In this document: one piece after another, positions 8,702 to 17,044 of the stretch
Position numbering within the stretch: the first letter of the stretch is position 1
How the letters are laid out: each line of letters begins with the position of its first letter
NCBI RefSeq assembly: GCF_013391085.1
Contig: NZ_CP058334.1
Location: 558,001-622,000, forward strand
From: Natronomonas halophila
GTDB taxonomy: Archaea > Halobacteriota > Halobacteria > Halobacteriales > Haloarculaceae
Reading direction: 5' to 3'
Length of the DNA: 64,000 bases
Position numbers and translations under genes: made by a program
Notes under the pieces: model-generated
What the model was told of the DNA's origin: nothing
The model's database searches: none
Seen by the model: only the letters and a program-made list of their open reading frames with translations

Positions 8702-9345
8702 TCGTTGTCACCCAACGCCGCTTCTACCACGGCGTCTACTGTTCGCTGACGCTTGGACCTTCCCGTACCTAAATCCTTCCAAACCTGCGGGGATTGCACG
8801 ACCGCTCGTACCGCCGTCCGGCGCTCGGCCGGCGAGAGGTCCCGGGCCTTCAAGTCGGCACGGAGGTCAGCGGTCAACTCCGCCATCTCGCCCGCGCCCT
8901 CGAGTTCGGTCTCGATGCGCTTGCGGAGTTCCTTCGATAGCGCGGGACTGGCGCCGCCGGTCGAAATCGAGACCACGACGTCGCCGTCTCGGATCGTCGC
9001 AGGGACGACGACGCTACCGACGTCACGGCCGCCGGAGTGGTCCGCCCGATTGACCAGAACGTCGCGTTCCTGTGCGACCGATTCGACCGCTTCGTTGACG
9101 GCGTCGTCGTTCGTCGCCGCGACTGCGAGGACGGGGTCGGTCCGGTCGAACCACGTCGGGATTTCATCGGGGCCGGGTGCGGCGCGTACGCGTTCGGCGC
9201 CGCCGTAGTCGTCGGCCGGGAACTCCGGCGAGACGACGACCACCTCGGCCTCACGAGCGAACCGCCGGGCCTTCCGTGCGCCGACGGGGCCGCCGCCGAC
9301 GACGAGGACGGTTTCGTCGGTAAAATCGTGATAGAGGGGAATCAT
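8698..9345 (-). CDS. Precorrin-2 dehydrogenase / siroheme synthase-type protein
   Basis: A 215-aa protein of the CysG N-terminal/Met8/SirC family. The NAD-binding motif is VLVVGGGPVGARKARRF near residue 14, and a conserved active-site region follows (VLVNRADHSGGRDVG, VSISTGGASPALSKELR). It oxidises precorrin-2 to sirohydrochlorin with NAD; ferrochelation is possible in some members. Its place between ahbAB and hemA fits the archaeal siroheme-dependent heme route, where siroheme is both product and intermediate. It overlaps hemA by four bases and lies five bases after ahbAB. Confidence 0.9.
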   Translation of the reverse strand: MIPLYHDFTDETVLVVGGGPVGARKARRFAREAEVVVVSPEFPADDYGGAERVRAAPGPDEIPTWFDRTDPVLAVAATNDDAVNEAVESVAQERDVLVNRADHSGGRDVGSVVVPATIRDGDVVVSISTGGASPALSKELRKRIETELEGAGEMAELTADLRADLKARDLSPAERRTAVRAVVQSPQVWKDLGTGRSKRQRTVDAVVEAALGDNE

Positions 9346-9349
9346 GGGC

Positions 9350-10414
9350 TCACTCGCCGTCCGTGTTCGCCTCGGCGCGTTCGTCGAGGCGGATGCCCGT
9401 CTTCTTCAGGATTTCGCTGGAAAACAGCGTGTCCCAGTCGTCGTCGCCGACGTCCCAGTACTCGTCCATCGTCTCTTTGACCTGCTGGATGCGCTCTCGG
9501 CTTTCCTCCTCGGAGCGGCCGTGGGTCATCGCGAAGAAGTTGTACGGCCAGACGCCCTCGTGACGGGGGCGCTCGTAACAATGCGTGACGAAGCCGAGGC
9601 CCGCGACTTCGGGGCCGACCTCCTCGACCAGGTCGTCGGGGACGTTCCAAACGGTCATCCCGTTCTCGGTGTAGCCGAGCGAATAGTGGTTCGGGATGAC
9701 GCCGACCCGGCGAACCTTCCCTTCCTCGTTGAATCGCTTGATGGTCTCGATAACCCACTCGGTATCGACGCCCAACTCCGCGGCGATGTCGGCGTAGGGC
9801 GTCGCCGAAATCGGCAGCCCGCCCTGAATCTCGACGACGAGGTCGCGCTCGTCGGGGGTCAGACTGTCACGGTGGACTGACTCGACGTCGGGACCGACCC
9901 CCGAGAGGTCCACGTCACCGTCGGGAACGGGACCGTCCAGTAGGAACTTCGCTTCGACGCGGAACTCCTGCTGTTTCGGGAGGTTGTACGTCTCCTGACC
10001 CGTTTCCTCCTCGATGTCGGCCAGCACGCGCTCGACGGCGTCGGGGTCGGCCACCGAGACGACGAACCACATGTTGAGGTGCGGATGTTCGCGCCGGTAG
10101 TTGTGTGCGACCTCACGGTGGCTGTTGACCTGTTCGGCCACCTCCTCGAAGCGGTCTTCGGGGGCGTGCATCGCGACGAGCGTCGCCGCACCGCCGATTT
10201 CCTGGGCGTTGATGAGGGCACCGAACCGCGTGAGAACGCCCTCTTCGTCCAGTTCCTGCACGCGGGCCAGCAGTTCGTCGGCAGTAATCTCGATGCCGCG
10301 ATCGCGGAGCGCCTCGGCGGCCGGTCCGAACGGTTCCTCGACGACCGGAAAGCCGCCTTGGAAGGCGTTGATGACGGCCCGGTCGATTCGGTCCAACCCG
10401 GCGGTTTCACTCAT
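9350..10414 (-). CDS. ahbAB: Siroheme decarboxylase, AhbA and AhbB fused
   Basis: A 354-aa protein made of two similar Lrp/AsnC-type halves. Half 1 (residues about 5-165) begins LDRIDRAVINAFQGGFPV and has RFGALINAQEIGG; half 2 (about 185-340) begins LTPDERDLVVEIQGGLPI and has RRVGVIPNHYSLGY. The separate AhbA and AhbB subunits decarboxylate siroheme to 12,18-didecarboxysiroheme in the alternative heme pathway; here they are one chain. The ATG at 10414 begins the conserved MSETAGLDRI; nine upstream codons are open but look non-coding. First gene of the ahbAB-sirC-hemA operon. Confidence 0.88.
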   Translation of the reverse strand: MSETAGLDRIDRAVINAFQGGFPVVEEPFGPAAEALRDRGIEITADELLARVQELDEEGVLTRFGALINAQEIGGAATLVAMHAPEDRFEEVAEQVNSHREVAHNYRREHPHLNMWFVVSVADPDAVERVLADIEEETGQETYNLPKQQEFRVEAKFLLDGPVPDGDVDLSGVGPDVESVHRDSLTPDERDLVVEIQGGLPISATPYADIAAELGVDTEWVIETIKRFNEEGKVRRVGVIPNHYSLGYTENGMTVWNVPDDLVEEVGPEVAGLGFVTHCYERPRHEGVWPYNFFAMTHGRSEEESRERIQQVKETMDEYWDVGDDDWDTLFSSEILKKTGIRLDERAEANTDGE

Positions 10415-10471
10415 TAAAAGTGTCTCCGTGTTTCTGGGCAATAAGCACCGTGCTCGCGGTGAGAGGGTCGT

Positions 10472-10876
10472 TTACTCACCGCGGACGCCCGTCGCGTCGA
10501 AGCCGAGTTCCTCGACGCTCTCGACGATGACCTCCTGATCGGCGTCGGCCTCGTAGTAGAAGACGATATCGTAGGTGCCGTCGCGGGCGAGTTGCTGACA
10601 CTCCCAGACGAACTCCTCGTCGTCCAGCGTCAGGCCCTGATGCTGGTTGACACCGAAGCGGTCGTCGTCGTTGCCCGAGTAGACGTAGGTGTCCTTCGGG
10701 TCGAGACCGCTTGCTTCGGCGATGATGTTCCCGATATCCAGCGTGGCCTGATGCAGAGTCGGCTCTTCGTCGCCGGTCAGGTCGGTCCGGACGATGACGC
10801 CGTTCAGTTGTATCTCTCCGGGTTCGAGCAGCGCACGGGTCCGCTCATAAAGGTCCTCGTCGATAGCGTCACTCAT
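10472..10876 (-). CDS. Conserved haloarchaeal protein, 134 aa
   Basis: An acidic 134-aa soluble protein starting MSDAIDEDLYERTRALLEPG. It has alternating strands and helices (NGVIVRTDLTG, HQATLDIGNIIAEAS, YDIVFYYEADADQEVIVESV) and no cysteine cluster or nucleotide-binding motif. I recall a haloarchaeal uncharacterised family of this type (possibly DUF5778) but cannot confirm it. It lies 57 bases upstream of ahbAB on the same strand, so it could be co-transcribed with the heme genes. Confidence 0.7.
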   Translation of the reverse strand: MSDAIDEDLYERTRALLEPGEIQLNGVIVRTDLTGDEEPTLHQATLDIGNIIAEASGLDPKDTYVYSGNDDDRFGVNQHQGLTLDDEEFVWECQQLARDGTYDIVFYYEADADQEVIVESVEELGFDATGVRGE

Positions 10877-10974
10877 TGGTAAAGCAGACGCTATCGAGGG
10901 TAATACAGGTCACGGTCCGCGACGAGAACGCCCGCACCGCGCCGAACTCATCCGCTATGCCTCAACTGCCGGTG

Positions 10975-11169
10975 TTACAGTCGTTCGAGGTTCTTCGCCC
11001 GCGGGCCTTTCTCGGCCTCCTCGATCTCGAATTCGACCTCTTGCCCCTCTTCGAGGTCCGGGCCGCCGACGTCTTCCATGTGGAAGAACACGTCTTCGTC
11101 AGCTTCGTCAGTCTCGATGAAACCGTAACCGCCAGTGTCGTTGAAGAAGTCAACCACGCCTTTCGCCAT
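10975..11169 (-). CDS. cspA: Cold-shock-domain protein
   Basis: A 64-aa single OB-fold nucleic-acid binder starting MAKGVVDFFNDTGGYGFIET. Both RNA-binding motifs are visible: RNP1 around GYGFIE and RNP2 around DVFFH. Length and acidity match haloarchaeal CspA paralogues. An open frame continues 42 codons upstream, but the ATG at 11169 starts the domain and has a TATA box 27 nt away (minus-strand TTTTTATTT, 11194-11202), so the mRNA is probably leaderless. Likely an RNA chaperone. Confidence 0.93.
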   Translation of the reverse strand: MAKGVVDFFNDTGGYGFIETDEADEDVFFHMEDVGGPDLEEGQEVEFEIEEAEKGPRAKNLERL

Positions 11170-11193
11170 TGCATCAATTCCGTTGACGGGCCC

Positions 11194-11202
11194 AAATAAA
11201 AA
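11194..11202 (-). promoter_or_regulatory. TATA box of cspA
   Basis: TTTTTATTT on the minus strand, about 27 nt upstream of the cspA ATG, the spacing expected for a leaderless transcript. Confidence 0.6.
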
Positions 11203-11398
11203 CCCTATGGGTACGTAGATACCAGTTGACATTTGTGAGCGATATCGGTTCGAGACGACCTGAAACCCACTCTTAGCGGGAGTCATACTATCCATTCAGT
11301 AGGCGCCGGTCGGTGAAGCAGGTGTCTTTCGGGTCATGGCCACGGCGCCGAGTGTGAACCAACAAGACTCATTTGGCTGGCTCGCCTCGCCTCGATAT

Positions 11399-12322
11399 AT
11401 GAGACGACTTCGTGGGCTCCTCGAAGGCGCGTACGAACGGCTCCTCGAACGCGAGGTTTCGGGCGCGCCGTCGCACGTCGCCGTCATTCAGGACGGTAAC
11501 CGGAGATACGCGCGCAAGCAGGGCGAGGAAAAGACCGAAGGCCACCGCGCGGGCGCCGACACCACCGAGAGCATCCTCCAGTGGTGCTCGGAGCTCGGCG
11601 TCGAGGAACTGACGCTGTATGCCTTCTCCACGGAGAACTTCAACCGCCCCGAGGACGAACGCGAAGCGCTGTTCGACCTGATAACCGACAAACTCCGAAC
11701 CTTCGCCGACCGCGAGGAGGTCCACGACGAGCGCGTCCGTATCCGCGCCATCGGCGAGACGCAACGGCTCCCACCCCGCGTCCGCGAGGCCATCGACTAC
11801 GCCGAATCCCGGACGGCGGACTACGACGACCTGCAGTTGAACGTCGCACTGGCCTACGGCGGCCGCGCGGAACTCCTGGGCGTCGCCCGTGACATCGCCG
11901 AGGAGGCCGCGGACGGCCGACTCGGCCCTGCCGACGTCGGTGTCGAGGAGATCGAGCGCAGGCTGACCACCAACCCGACGCGTGCGGTCGACCTCATCAT
12001 CCGAACCGGTGGCGACGAACGCACCTCGAACTTCCTGCCGTGGCACGCCAACGGCAACGAGGCGGCGGTCTACTTCTGTACGCCCTACTGGCCGGAGTTC
12101 TCCCGGGTGGACTTCCTGCGTGCGATTCGAACCTACGAATCCAGACAGGAATCGTGGCGCCGCACCCGTGCCCGCCGTGCGGCCGCCCTCATCCGCTCGG
12201 TCGGCGACGTGGAGCTGGAGGAAGCCCGCAACGTCGTGGGGCGCTTCCGCGAGTACCTCGACGACGATATCGAGGATATCGAACCGGCTGAGGCCGCAGA
12301 CCCCGAACCGACGGCTGACTGA
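11399..12322 (+). CDS. uppS: cis-Prenyltransferase (undecaprenyl/polyprenyl diphosphate synthase)
   Basis: A 307-aa enzyme that extends an allylic diphosphate with cis isoprene units to make the polyprenyl glycosyl carrier lipid. The catalytic aspartate motif is present (HVAVIQDGNRRYARKQ, near residue 30), as are LTLYAFSTENFNRPEDE and the C-terminal isopentenyl-diphosphate site IIRTGGDERTSNFLPW. An in-frame ATG at 11336 would add 21 residues; the ATG at 11399 is preferred because the family begins near MRRLRGLLEGAYERLL. It converges, six bases apart, on a second cis-prenyltransferase-like gene. Confidence 0.9.
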   Translation: MRRLRGLLEGAYERLLEREVSGAPSHVAVIQDGNRRYARKQGEEKTEGHRAGADTTESILQWCSELGVEELTLYAFSTENFNRPEDEREALFDLITDKLRTFADREEVHDERVRIRAIGETQRLPPRVREAIDYAESRTADYDDLQLNVALAYGGRAELLGVARDIAEEAADGRLGPADVGVEEIERRLTTNPTRAVDLIIRTGGDERTSNFLPWHANGNEAAVYFCTPYWPEFSRVDFLRAIRTYESRQESWRRTRARRAAALIRSVGDVELEEARNVVGRFREYLDDDIEDIEPAEAADPEPTAD

Positions 12323-12328
12323 GTCTCG

Positions 12329-12937
12329 TTACCGGCCAAAGCGGCGTTGACGCTCCTGATACTCCCGAACCGCCCGGAGGAAGTCCCGACGGCGGAAGTC
12401 CCGCCAGTTGACGTCGGTGAAGTAGAGTTCCGAGTAGACGGACTGCCAGATGAGGAAATCCGAGAGGCGTTCGGCGCCGGTCTTGATGACGAGGTCCGGC
12501 GGCGTCTGGAAGACGAGCCGTTCCTCGATGGTCTCCTCGTCGATATCCTCCGGGTCGAGGTCGCCGTCGGCAGCGGCTTCGGCGATTTGCCGGACGGCCG
12601 CGGCGAACTCCTCGCGGCCGCCGAGGCCGATGCTCACCTGAACGGGCGCGTCGGCGGCGGCATCGTCCTCTGGGCTGCGGACGGCGACCGGTCGGGGGCT
12701 ATCCAGATCCGAGAGGGCGTTCCGCAGGGTCGGGACGGCGGCTTTGTCGAGGACGCTGACGTAGATGAGAACGCGCTCGACGCCGGTATCGAAGGCCCAT
12801 TCGAGGAACGCCGAGAGCGTGTCGTAGGCGCCCTGTTCGAGCAGGTCGTGTTCGGTGATGACCAAGGCGACCCGTTCGGGGACGTCGGCGTCGCTCAGGC
12901 GGACCCTGGCGGCGAGGTATCGGTCGTAGAGTCCCAC
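12329..12937 (-). CDS. cis-Prenyltransferase-like protein lacking the catalytic DGN motif
   Basis: A roughly 202-aa relative of UppS. The C-terminus is clearly homologous ([20 protein letters not shown], then [13 protein letters not shown]). Where UppS has its catalytic DGNRR, this protein reads [18 protein letters not shown], so the phosphate-binding Asp and Asn-Arg are missing. By analogy with NgBR/Nus1 it may be a non-catalytic subunit. The start is uncertain: GTG 12937 ([11 protein letters not shown]) fits the family, but GTG 13003 and ATG 13045 are also open. The DUF92 gene's probable TATA (12988-12994) would lie inside the longer versions. Confidence 0.75.
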   Translation of the reverse strand: MGLYDRYLAARVRLSDADVPERVALVITEHDLLEQGAYDTLSAFLEWAFDTGVERVLIYVSVLDKAAVPTLRNALSDLDSPRPVAVRSPEDDAAADAPVQVSIGLGGREEFAAAVRQIAEAAADGDLDPEDIDEETIEERLVFQTPPDLVIKTGAERLSDFLIWQSVYSELYFTDVNWRDFRRRDFLRAVREYQERQRRFGR

Positions 12938-13019
12938 ACCCGGGCTTCCGTCTCGGGGCGCCTGAACGTGTCGGTCCCCCTTCGGGAAGGTTAAGTGGGC
13001 CACGGCGGAATCACGGGGC

Positions 13020-14342
13020 GTGACTGGCGACGTAGGCCGTGCCATCGGGTTCGCTGTCGTCGGAGCGTTGGCCCTGCTCGCGCCCCTGCTGGAGGGCCGG
13101 GTCGATGACCGCGTGGCGGCGGTCGGAACCGTCGCTCCGTTCGTGGTCGTCGCCGCCGTCGCTTACCTCTCGACGAGCGGCCCGCTTTTCGAACTCTTCG
13201 CCCGCCCCGGCGACCGCGAGGAGGGGCGGCTCTACGGGCTTGCCTCCTTCAGCCTCGGCATCGCCGGCCTCGCGGTCATCTACGTCGCCTTCGAGTTCCC
13301 GGTTTCGGCGTTCCTCGTCGCCGTCTTCGCCCTGACGGTCGGCAATCTCGGACAGGAACTCACCGCCCGCTACACCCCCGACCCGGCCGTCGGCACGTCG
13401 GCGTTCGCCGTTCTCGGAACCATCGGAGCCGTCTGTGCGATGTTGCTGGCTGGCGTGCTCGGCGCGTCGGTACCCGCACTTCCCCTCGCCGTGTTCGTCG
13501 CTGCAAGCGGTGCGCTGCTGGGCGCGCTCATCCGGTCGGTGCTGTTCGTCCGTGACGACTCGCTCGTCGTCCTCTCGGTCGGTCTCGTCGTCTGGTTCTT
13601 CCTGGAACTCGGCCTCGCGCCGACACTCCGGCGGGTCGGCATCGGCATCGCGTTGACTGCGGCGCTCGGCTACGTCGCCTACGGCCTCGGTACCGCCTCG
13701 GTGACAGGGATGCTCACCGGAGTCCTGCTGGCGCTCTTTACCGTCGTTTTGGGTGGGTTCGGCTGGTTCGTCCTCCTCGTAACGTTCTTCGGGTTGGGCG
13801 GCCTCGCCTCGAAGTACCGCTACGATGAAAAACTCGACCGCGGCATCGCCCAAGAGAACGAGGGCGCCCGCGGCGGCGGTAACGTGCTGGCGAATTCGGC
13901 GGTCGCCCTCGTCGCCGTCGTCGCCTTCGCCGTTTCGGGCCACGTCGGCGTCCCCTCTGCCGTCTTCCGGTTTGCCTTCGCCGGCGCCGTCGCCGCCGCG
14001 CTGGCCGATACGTTCTCCAGCGAGTTCGGCGGCCTCTTCGATACGCCGCGGCTCATCACGACCCTTCGGCCGGTCGCACCCGGTACCGACGGCGCCGTCA
14101 CCTGGCAGGGCGTCGTCGCCGGCCTCGTCGGGTCGGCGATTATCGGCGGCCTCAGTGGCGTCTTTTTCGGCCTCAACGCGCCGGGCGTCCTACTCGTCGT
14201 CTTCGCGGGCGTCGTCGGGATGACCGTCGATAGCCTCCTCGGAGCCACGCTCGAAGGCGACTATCTCGGTAATCAGGGTGTCAACCTGCTGGCGACGCTG
14301 TCGGCCGGCCTCGTCGCGGGTCTCGCGGCGCTGTGGCTGTGA
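13020..14342 (+). CDS. DUF92 (VTE6/TMEM19-like) membrane protein with an N-terminal extra domain
   Basis: A 440-aa polytopic membrane protein with a GTG start. The C-terminal half has the DUF92 signatures [41 protein letters not shown] and [15 protein letters not shown]. The plant member VTE6 phosphorylates phytyl-phosphate. The N-terminal 200 residues are further membrane helices that could be a VTE5/dolichol-kinase-like domain, but the motifs are weak. Next to uppS, a role in polyprenol or phytol phosphate salvage is plausible. GGTTAAGT at 12987-12994 is a probable TATA for a leaderless start. Confidence 0.8.
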   Translation: MTGDVGRAIGFAVVGALALLAPLLEGRVDDRVAAVGTVAPFVVVAAVAYLSTSGPLFELFARPGDREEGRLYGLASFSLGIAGLAVIYVAFEFPVSAFLVAVFALTVGNLGQELTARYTPDPAVGTSAFAVLGTIGAVCAMLLAGVLGASVPALPLAVFVAASGALLGALIRSVLFVRDDSLVVLSVGLVVWFFLELGLAPTLRRVGIGIALTAALGYVAYGLGTASVTGMLTGVLLALFTVVLGGFGWFVLLVTFFGLGGLASKYRYDEKLDRGIAQENEGARGGGNVLANSAVALVAVVAFAVSGHVGVPSAVFRFAFAGAVAAALADTFSSEFGGLFDTPRLITTLRPVAPGTDGAVTWQGVVAGLVGSAIIGGLSGVFFGLNAPGVLLVVFAGVVGMTVDSLLGATLEGDYLGNQGVNLLATLSAGLVAGLAALWL

Positions 14343-14749
14343 CGGTTCGCCCACTCCGAACGGCCGACGAATCGTCCGTCCGGTCGCTCCAATCGCTTCT
14401 CGACTACGCGGACCCCGATATCGTCGATGCCGCGCTCGTCGGCCCCTTCGTCGGCCGCGTCGCCATCGAGGACGGCGAGGTCGTCGGCTACGCCATCGCC
14501 TTGCCCGGCGAGGAGGCGACGCTCTCGGAGTTGGCCGTCACTCCGGAGTCTCGACGGGAGGGCTATGGGCGGCAACTGGTCGACGAAATCGCCGAAGTGA
14601 CCGACGCCGACCGACTGGTGGTCACGACGCCGAAAGAAAACGAGGCCGCAAAGGCGTTCTACGAATCGCTCGGGTTCGACGTCGACGAGCGCCTGTCGGG
14701 GTTTTACGCCGACGGGAGCGACGCGTTACGCCTCGTTCGCCGCAAGTAA
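14333..14749 (+). CDS. GNAT family N-acetyltransferase
   Basis: A 138-aa GNAT-fold protein. The acetyl-CoA binding motif A is [20 protein letters not shown] (residues about 70-90). Motif B, with [13 protein letters not shown], and the final strand [11 protein letters not shown] complete the fold. The acceptor substrate cannot be told. It starts at GTG 14333, overlapping the DUF92 gene by ten bases, so the two are probably translated together. Its 3' end overlaps the convergent dnaG by 24 bases. Confidence 0.85.
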   Translation: MAVTVRPLRTADESSVRSLQSLLDYADPDIVDAALVGPFVGRVAIEDGEVVGYAIALPGEEATLSELAVTPESRREGYGRQLVDEIAEVTDADRLVVTTPKENEAAKAFYESLGFDVDERLSGFYADGSDALRLVRRK

Positions 14750-16189
14750 CTGGTCGGCGGTTCGGACGCGAACGCTCGTCGGTTGTTTGACGAAATCGCC
14801 GGTCGATGCGGCGACGAGGTTGCCGATACCGCGCTGGGCGGCCACGTCGAGGACGCGCTGGCTCAACTCGCCGTCGACGACGACGGTTGCCGGGGCCGGC
14901 TCGGTTTCGGCGACGAGGTCGAAGGTGTCATCGGCGTCGCCCTCGGCGATGATGCCGAAGGAGTCGTCCAGCAGCCGGACGGTGCCGGTCTCGTGGCCGA
15001 CGACCGCCTCGACGTGACCCCGAAGCGTCTCGGGGTCGTCCCCCTCGGATTCGGCTTCTTCAGTCCCAGTCTCCGTTTCTGCCTCCGATTCCGGACTCGT
15101 CTCGGATACCGTTTCAGTGTCCATAGCGGCGGTATCCGTGTCCGTCTCGTCGGCCGCTTCGACGGCCGTGGCTGCCGGTCCGGTCGTTGATTCGACCGCC
15201 GCAGCCTCCCCGTCCGCTGTCGATTCGGCGACGGCCGACCCGTCGGGAACCGGTTCCTCGGCGACCGTGGTGGACCCCTCATCGGCTTCGATTCCCGCGT
15301 CCGGTTCCACGCTCGGGGGCTTCCCGGGCGCGTCGACGCTGGCGCCCTCATCGACATCGGGAGCGATAGACGCCGCGGGCGTCTCCTCGTCGACCCGGTC
15401 GTAGGGAACCTTCTCGCGGAGCGCGGCCATCACCTCGTGCCGGGAGAGGTCCTCGACCGACTGGTCCTGCGGCGCGAAGGCGACGTAGTCCACGTCCCCG
15501 ACCTGTGCGAGTTCCTTCAGGATGAGGTCGCCCCCCCGGTCACCGTCGAGGAACGTCGTGACGGTGCGGTTCTGGGTCAACTCGGCGACCTGTTCGGGGA
15601 CGTTCGTCCCCTCGACGGCGACTGCGTTCTTGATGCCGTACCGAAGCAGCGTCAGCACGTCGGCCCGCCCCTCGACGACGATGATGGCATCCGAATCGGC
15701 GACGTTCGGTCCCGCGGGGAGCCCCTCGTATTCCGTGATGTCCTCGACGCGAACCGACTCACGGACCTCCTCGACGAGGTCGCGACTGGAGCGCATCGAC
15801 TCGTCGAAGGCCTCCGTGAGGAGCCCCTTGGCGCGCTCGACGACCTCGCGGCGTTTCGCGGCCCGGACGTCCTCGATGCGGCGGACCTCGATGGTCGACC
15901 GGCAGGGACCGACCCGGTCTATGGTCTCCAGTGCCGCCCCGAGGATGGCCGTCTCGACCTGGTCGAGGCTCGTGGCGATGGTGATGCGGCCGAACGACTG
16001 GCCGTTCTGGGAATCTATTTCGACGTCGATGCGGCCGACCTTGGAGGCGTCCTGTAGCTCCCGGAGGTCGAGTTCGTCGCCGAGGAGGCCCTCGGTCTGC
16101 CCGAAGACCGCCCCGACCACGTCGGAGCGTTCGACCACTCCGTCCGCTGTGATGTCCGCGTGAACGAGATATTTTGCTGTATCCTGCAT
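14726..16189 (-). CDS. dnaG: DnaG-type TOPRIM protein (archaeal primase/exosome component)
   Basis: A 487-aa archaeal DnaG. The N-terminal domain starts [20 protein letters not shown]. The TOPRIM domain (about residues 165-260) carries the catalytic Glu in [18 protein letters not shown] and the DxD pair in [15 protein letters not shown] long, very acidic Thr/Glu-rich linker (about 275-395) follows, then a C-terminal domain conserved in archaea. The family has primase activity in vitro and binds the RNA exosome in several archaea. The linker is longer than usual, as in other haloarchaea. Confidence 0.93.
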   Translation of the reverse strand: MQDTAKYLVHADITADGVVERSDVVGAVFGQTEGLLGDELDLRELQDASKVGRIDVEIDSQNGQSFGRITIATSLDQVETAILGAALETIDRVGPCRSTIEVRRIEDVRAAKRREVVERAKGLLTEAFDESMRSSRDLVEEVRESVRVEDITEYEGLPAGPNVADSDAIIVVEGRADVLTLLRYGIKNAVAVEGTNVPEQVAELTQNRTVTTFLDGDRGGDLILKELAQVGDVDYVAFAPQDQSVEDLSRHEVMAALREKVPYDRVDEETPAASIAPDVDEGASVDAPGKPPSVEPDAGIEADEGSTTVAEEPVPDGSAVAESTADGEAAAVESTTGPAATAVEAADETDTDTAAMDTETVSETSPESEAETETGTEEAESEGDDPETLRGHVEAVVGHETGTVRLLDDSFGIIAEGDADDTFDLVAETEPAPATVVVDGELSQRVLDVAAQRGIGNLVAASTGDFVKQPTSVRVRTADQLLAANEA

Positions 16190-16345
16190 GGGTGAACTGC
16201 CCGTTGCCGGGCGGTGATGATGATTCCATGAGCGAACTCATGGGTATTTAAAATACACTCGGGCGCGCATATAAGCTATGCGGCACTCTCCCAACCTCCG
16301 GGCGTAGCTGTTTTCCTCGCCGCCGAATTGCCCCTGCCACGACGG

Positions 16346-16353
16346 TTTATAAG
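16346..16353 (+). promoter_or_regulatory. TATA box of the tRNA-binding-domain gene
   Basis: TTTATAAG lies 26 nt from the ATG at 16375, a canonical haloarchaeal leaderless promoter. The rest of the 185-base gap to dnaG holds the dnaG promoter (minus-strand ATTTTAAAT, 16250-16258) and nothing else I recognise. Confidence 0.65.
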
Positions 16354-16374
16354 CAGCCGCGCTGACGTGCCGCC

Positions 16375-16722
16375 ATGGGAATCGAGGAAGACCCTATCGA
16401 CCCGACCGCGTTCCTGAAAGACGTAGAGATGCGTATCGGCGAAATCACGAGCGTCGAGCCGTTCCCCGAGGCGCGGAAGGACGTTTATAAGCTACGCGTC
16501 GACTTCGGCGAGGAGGAGTTGCAGTCGGCGGCGGGTCTCACCGACCTCTACGAACCCGATGACCTGCTCGGCTCGCAGGTCGTCGCCGTCGTCAACCTCG
16601 GCACCGTCAACATCGCGGGCTTCGAGAGTCAGTGTCTCGTCACGGGCGTCGACAACGGCGAGGGCGACGTCGTCCACCTCCAGCCGGAACGCGAGGTGCC
16701 GAACGGGGAACGCGTCTACTGA
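16375..16722 (+). CDS. tRNA-binding-domain (CsaA/MetG C-terminal-like) protein
   Basis: A 115-aa single OB-fold protein of the EMAP/CsaA/methionyl-tRNA synthetase beta family. Recognisable segments are DVEMRIGEITSVEPFPEARK, DVYKLRVDFGEEE, VVAVVNLGTVNIAGFESQCL and VHLQPEREVPNGERVY. Free-standing versions act as tRNA-binding or chaperone-like proteins; the partner here is unknown. TATA spacing gives a leaderless mRNA. Confidence 0.87.
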   Translation: MGIEEDPIDPTAFLKDVEMRIGEITSVEPFPEARKDVYKLRVDFGEEELQSAAGLTDLYEPDDLLGSQVVAVVNLGTVNIAGFESQCLVTGVDNGEGDVVHLQPEREVPNGERVY

Positions 16723-16733
16723 GAACGTCCGAA

Positions 16734-16747
16734 GAAGAATATTCTTC
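16734..16747. promoter_or_regulatory. 14-bp perfect palindrome upstream of the symporter operon
   Basis: GAAGAATATTCTTC is perfectly palindromic, 12 bases after the stop of the tRNA-binding gene and about 35 bp upstream of the probable TATA (TTTTAGG, about 16780) of the DUF3311-symporter pair. It could be an operator for the transporter or a small hairpin terminator for the gene before. Confidence 0.4.
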
Positions 16748-16813
16748 GACCGGTGCTGTTGGTGAGTAATCAACAACGTTTTAGGAAACGTGCGTGTGAA
16801 CGACGAACAACCG

Positions 16814-17044
16814 ATGGTTTCGAGAACGGAGCGGTACGGTTGGGTACTCGTCATGGCGGTGCTCGTGGCGCTGGCGATTCCGTGGTTCCTCTGGGGGGAC
16901 AGTCGGATGGCCTACGGCCTCCCGCTGTGGCTCTGGTGGCATATCGGGTGGATGGCGCTCGCGGCGCTGGCCTTCTGGGGCTTTGCGACCCGCGCGTGGG
17001 GCATCGGCATCACCGAACCGATTCGTGGGGAGGGTGAGGTATGA
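16814..17044 (+). CDS. DUF3311 small membrane protein
   Basis: A 76-aa protein with two transmembrane helices (YGWVLVMAVLVALAIPWFLW and LPLWLWWHIGWMALAALAFW). This small family is regularly found just upstream of sodium:solute symporters of the PanF type, as here, and probably forms a complex with them. GTG codons at 16790 and 16796 could also start translation; the ATG at 16814 fits a leaderless transcript from TTTTAGG at about 16780. It overlaps the symporter gene by four bases (ATGA). Confidence 0.8.
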   Translation: MVSRTERYGWVLVMAVLVALAIPWFLWGDSRMAYGLPLWLWWHIGWMALAALAFWGFATRAWGIGITEPIRGEGEV

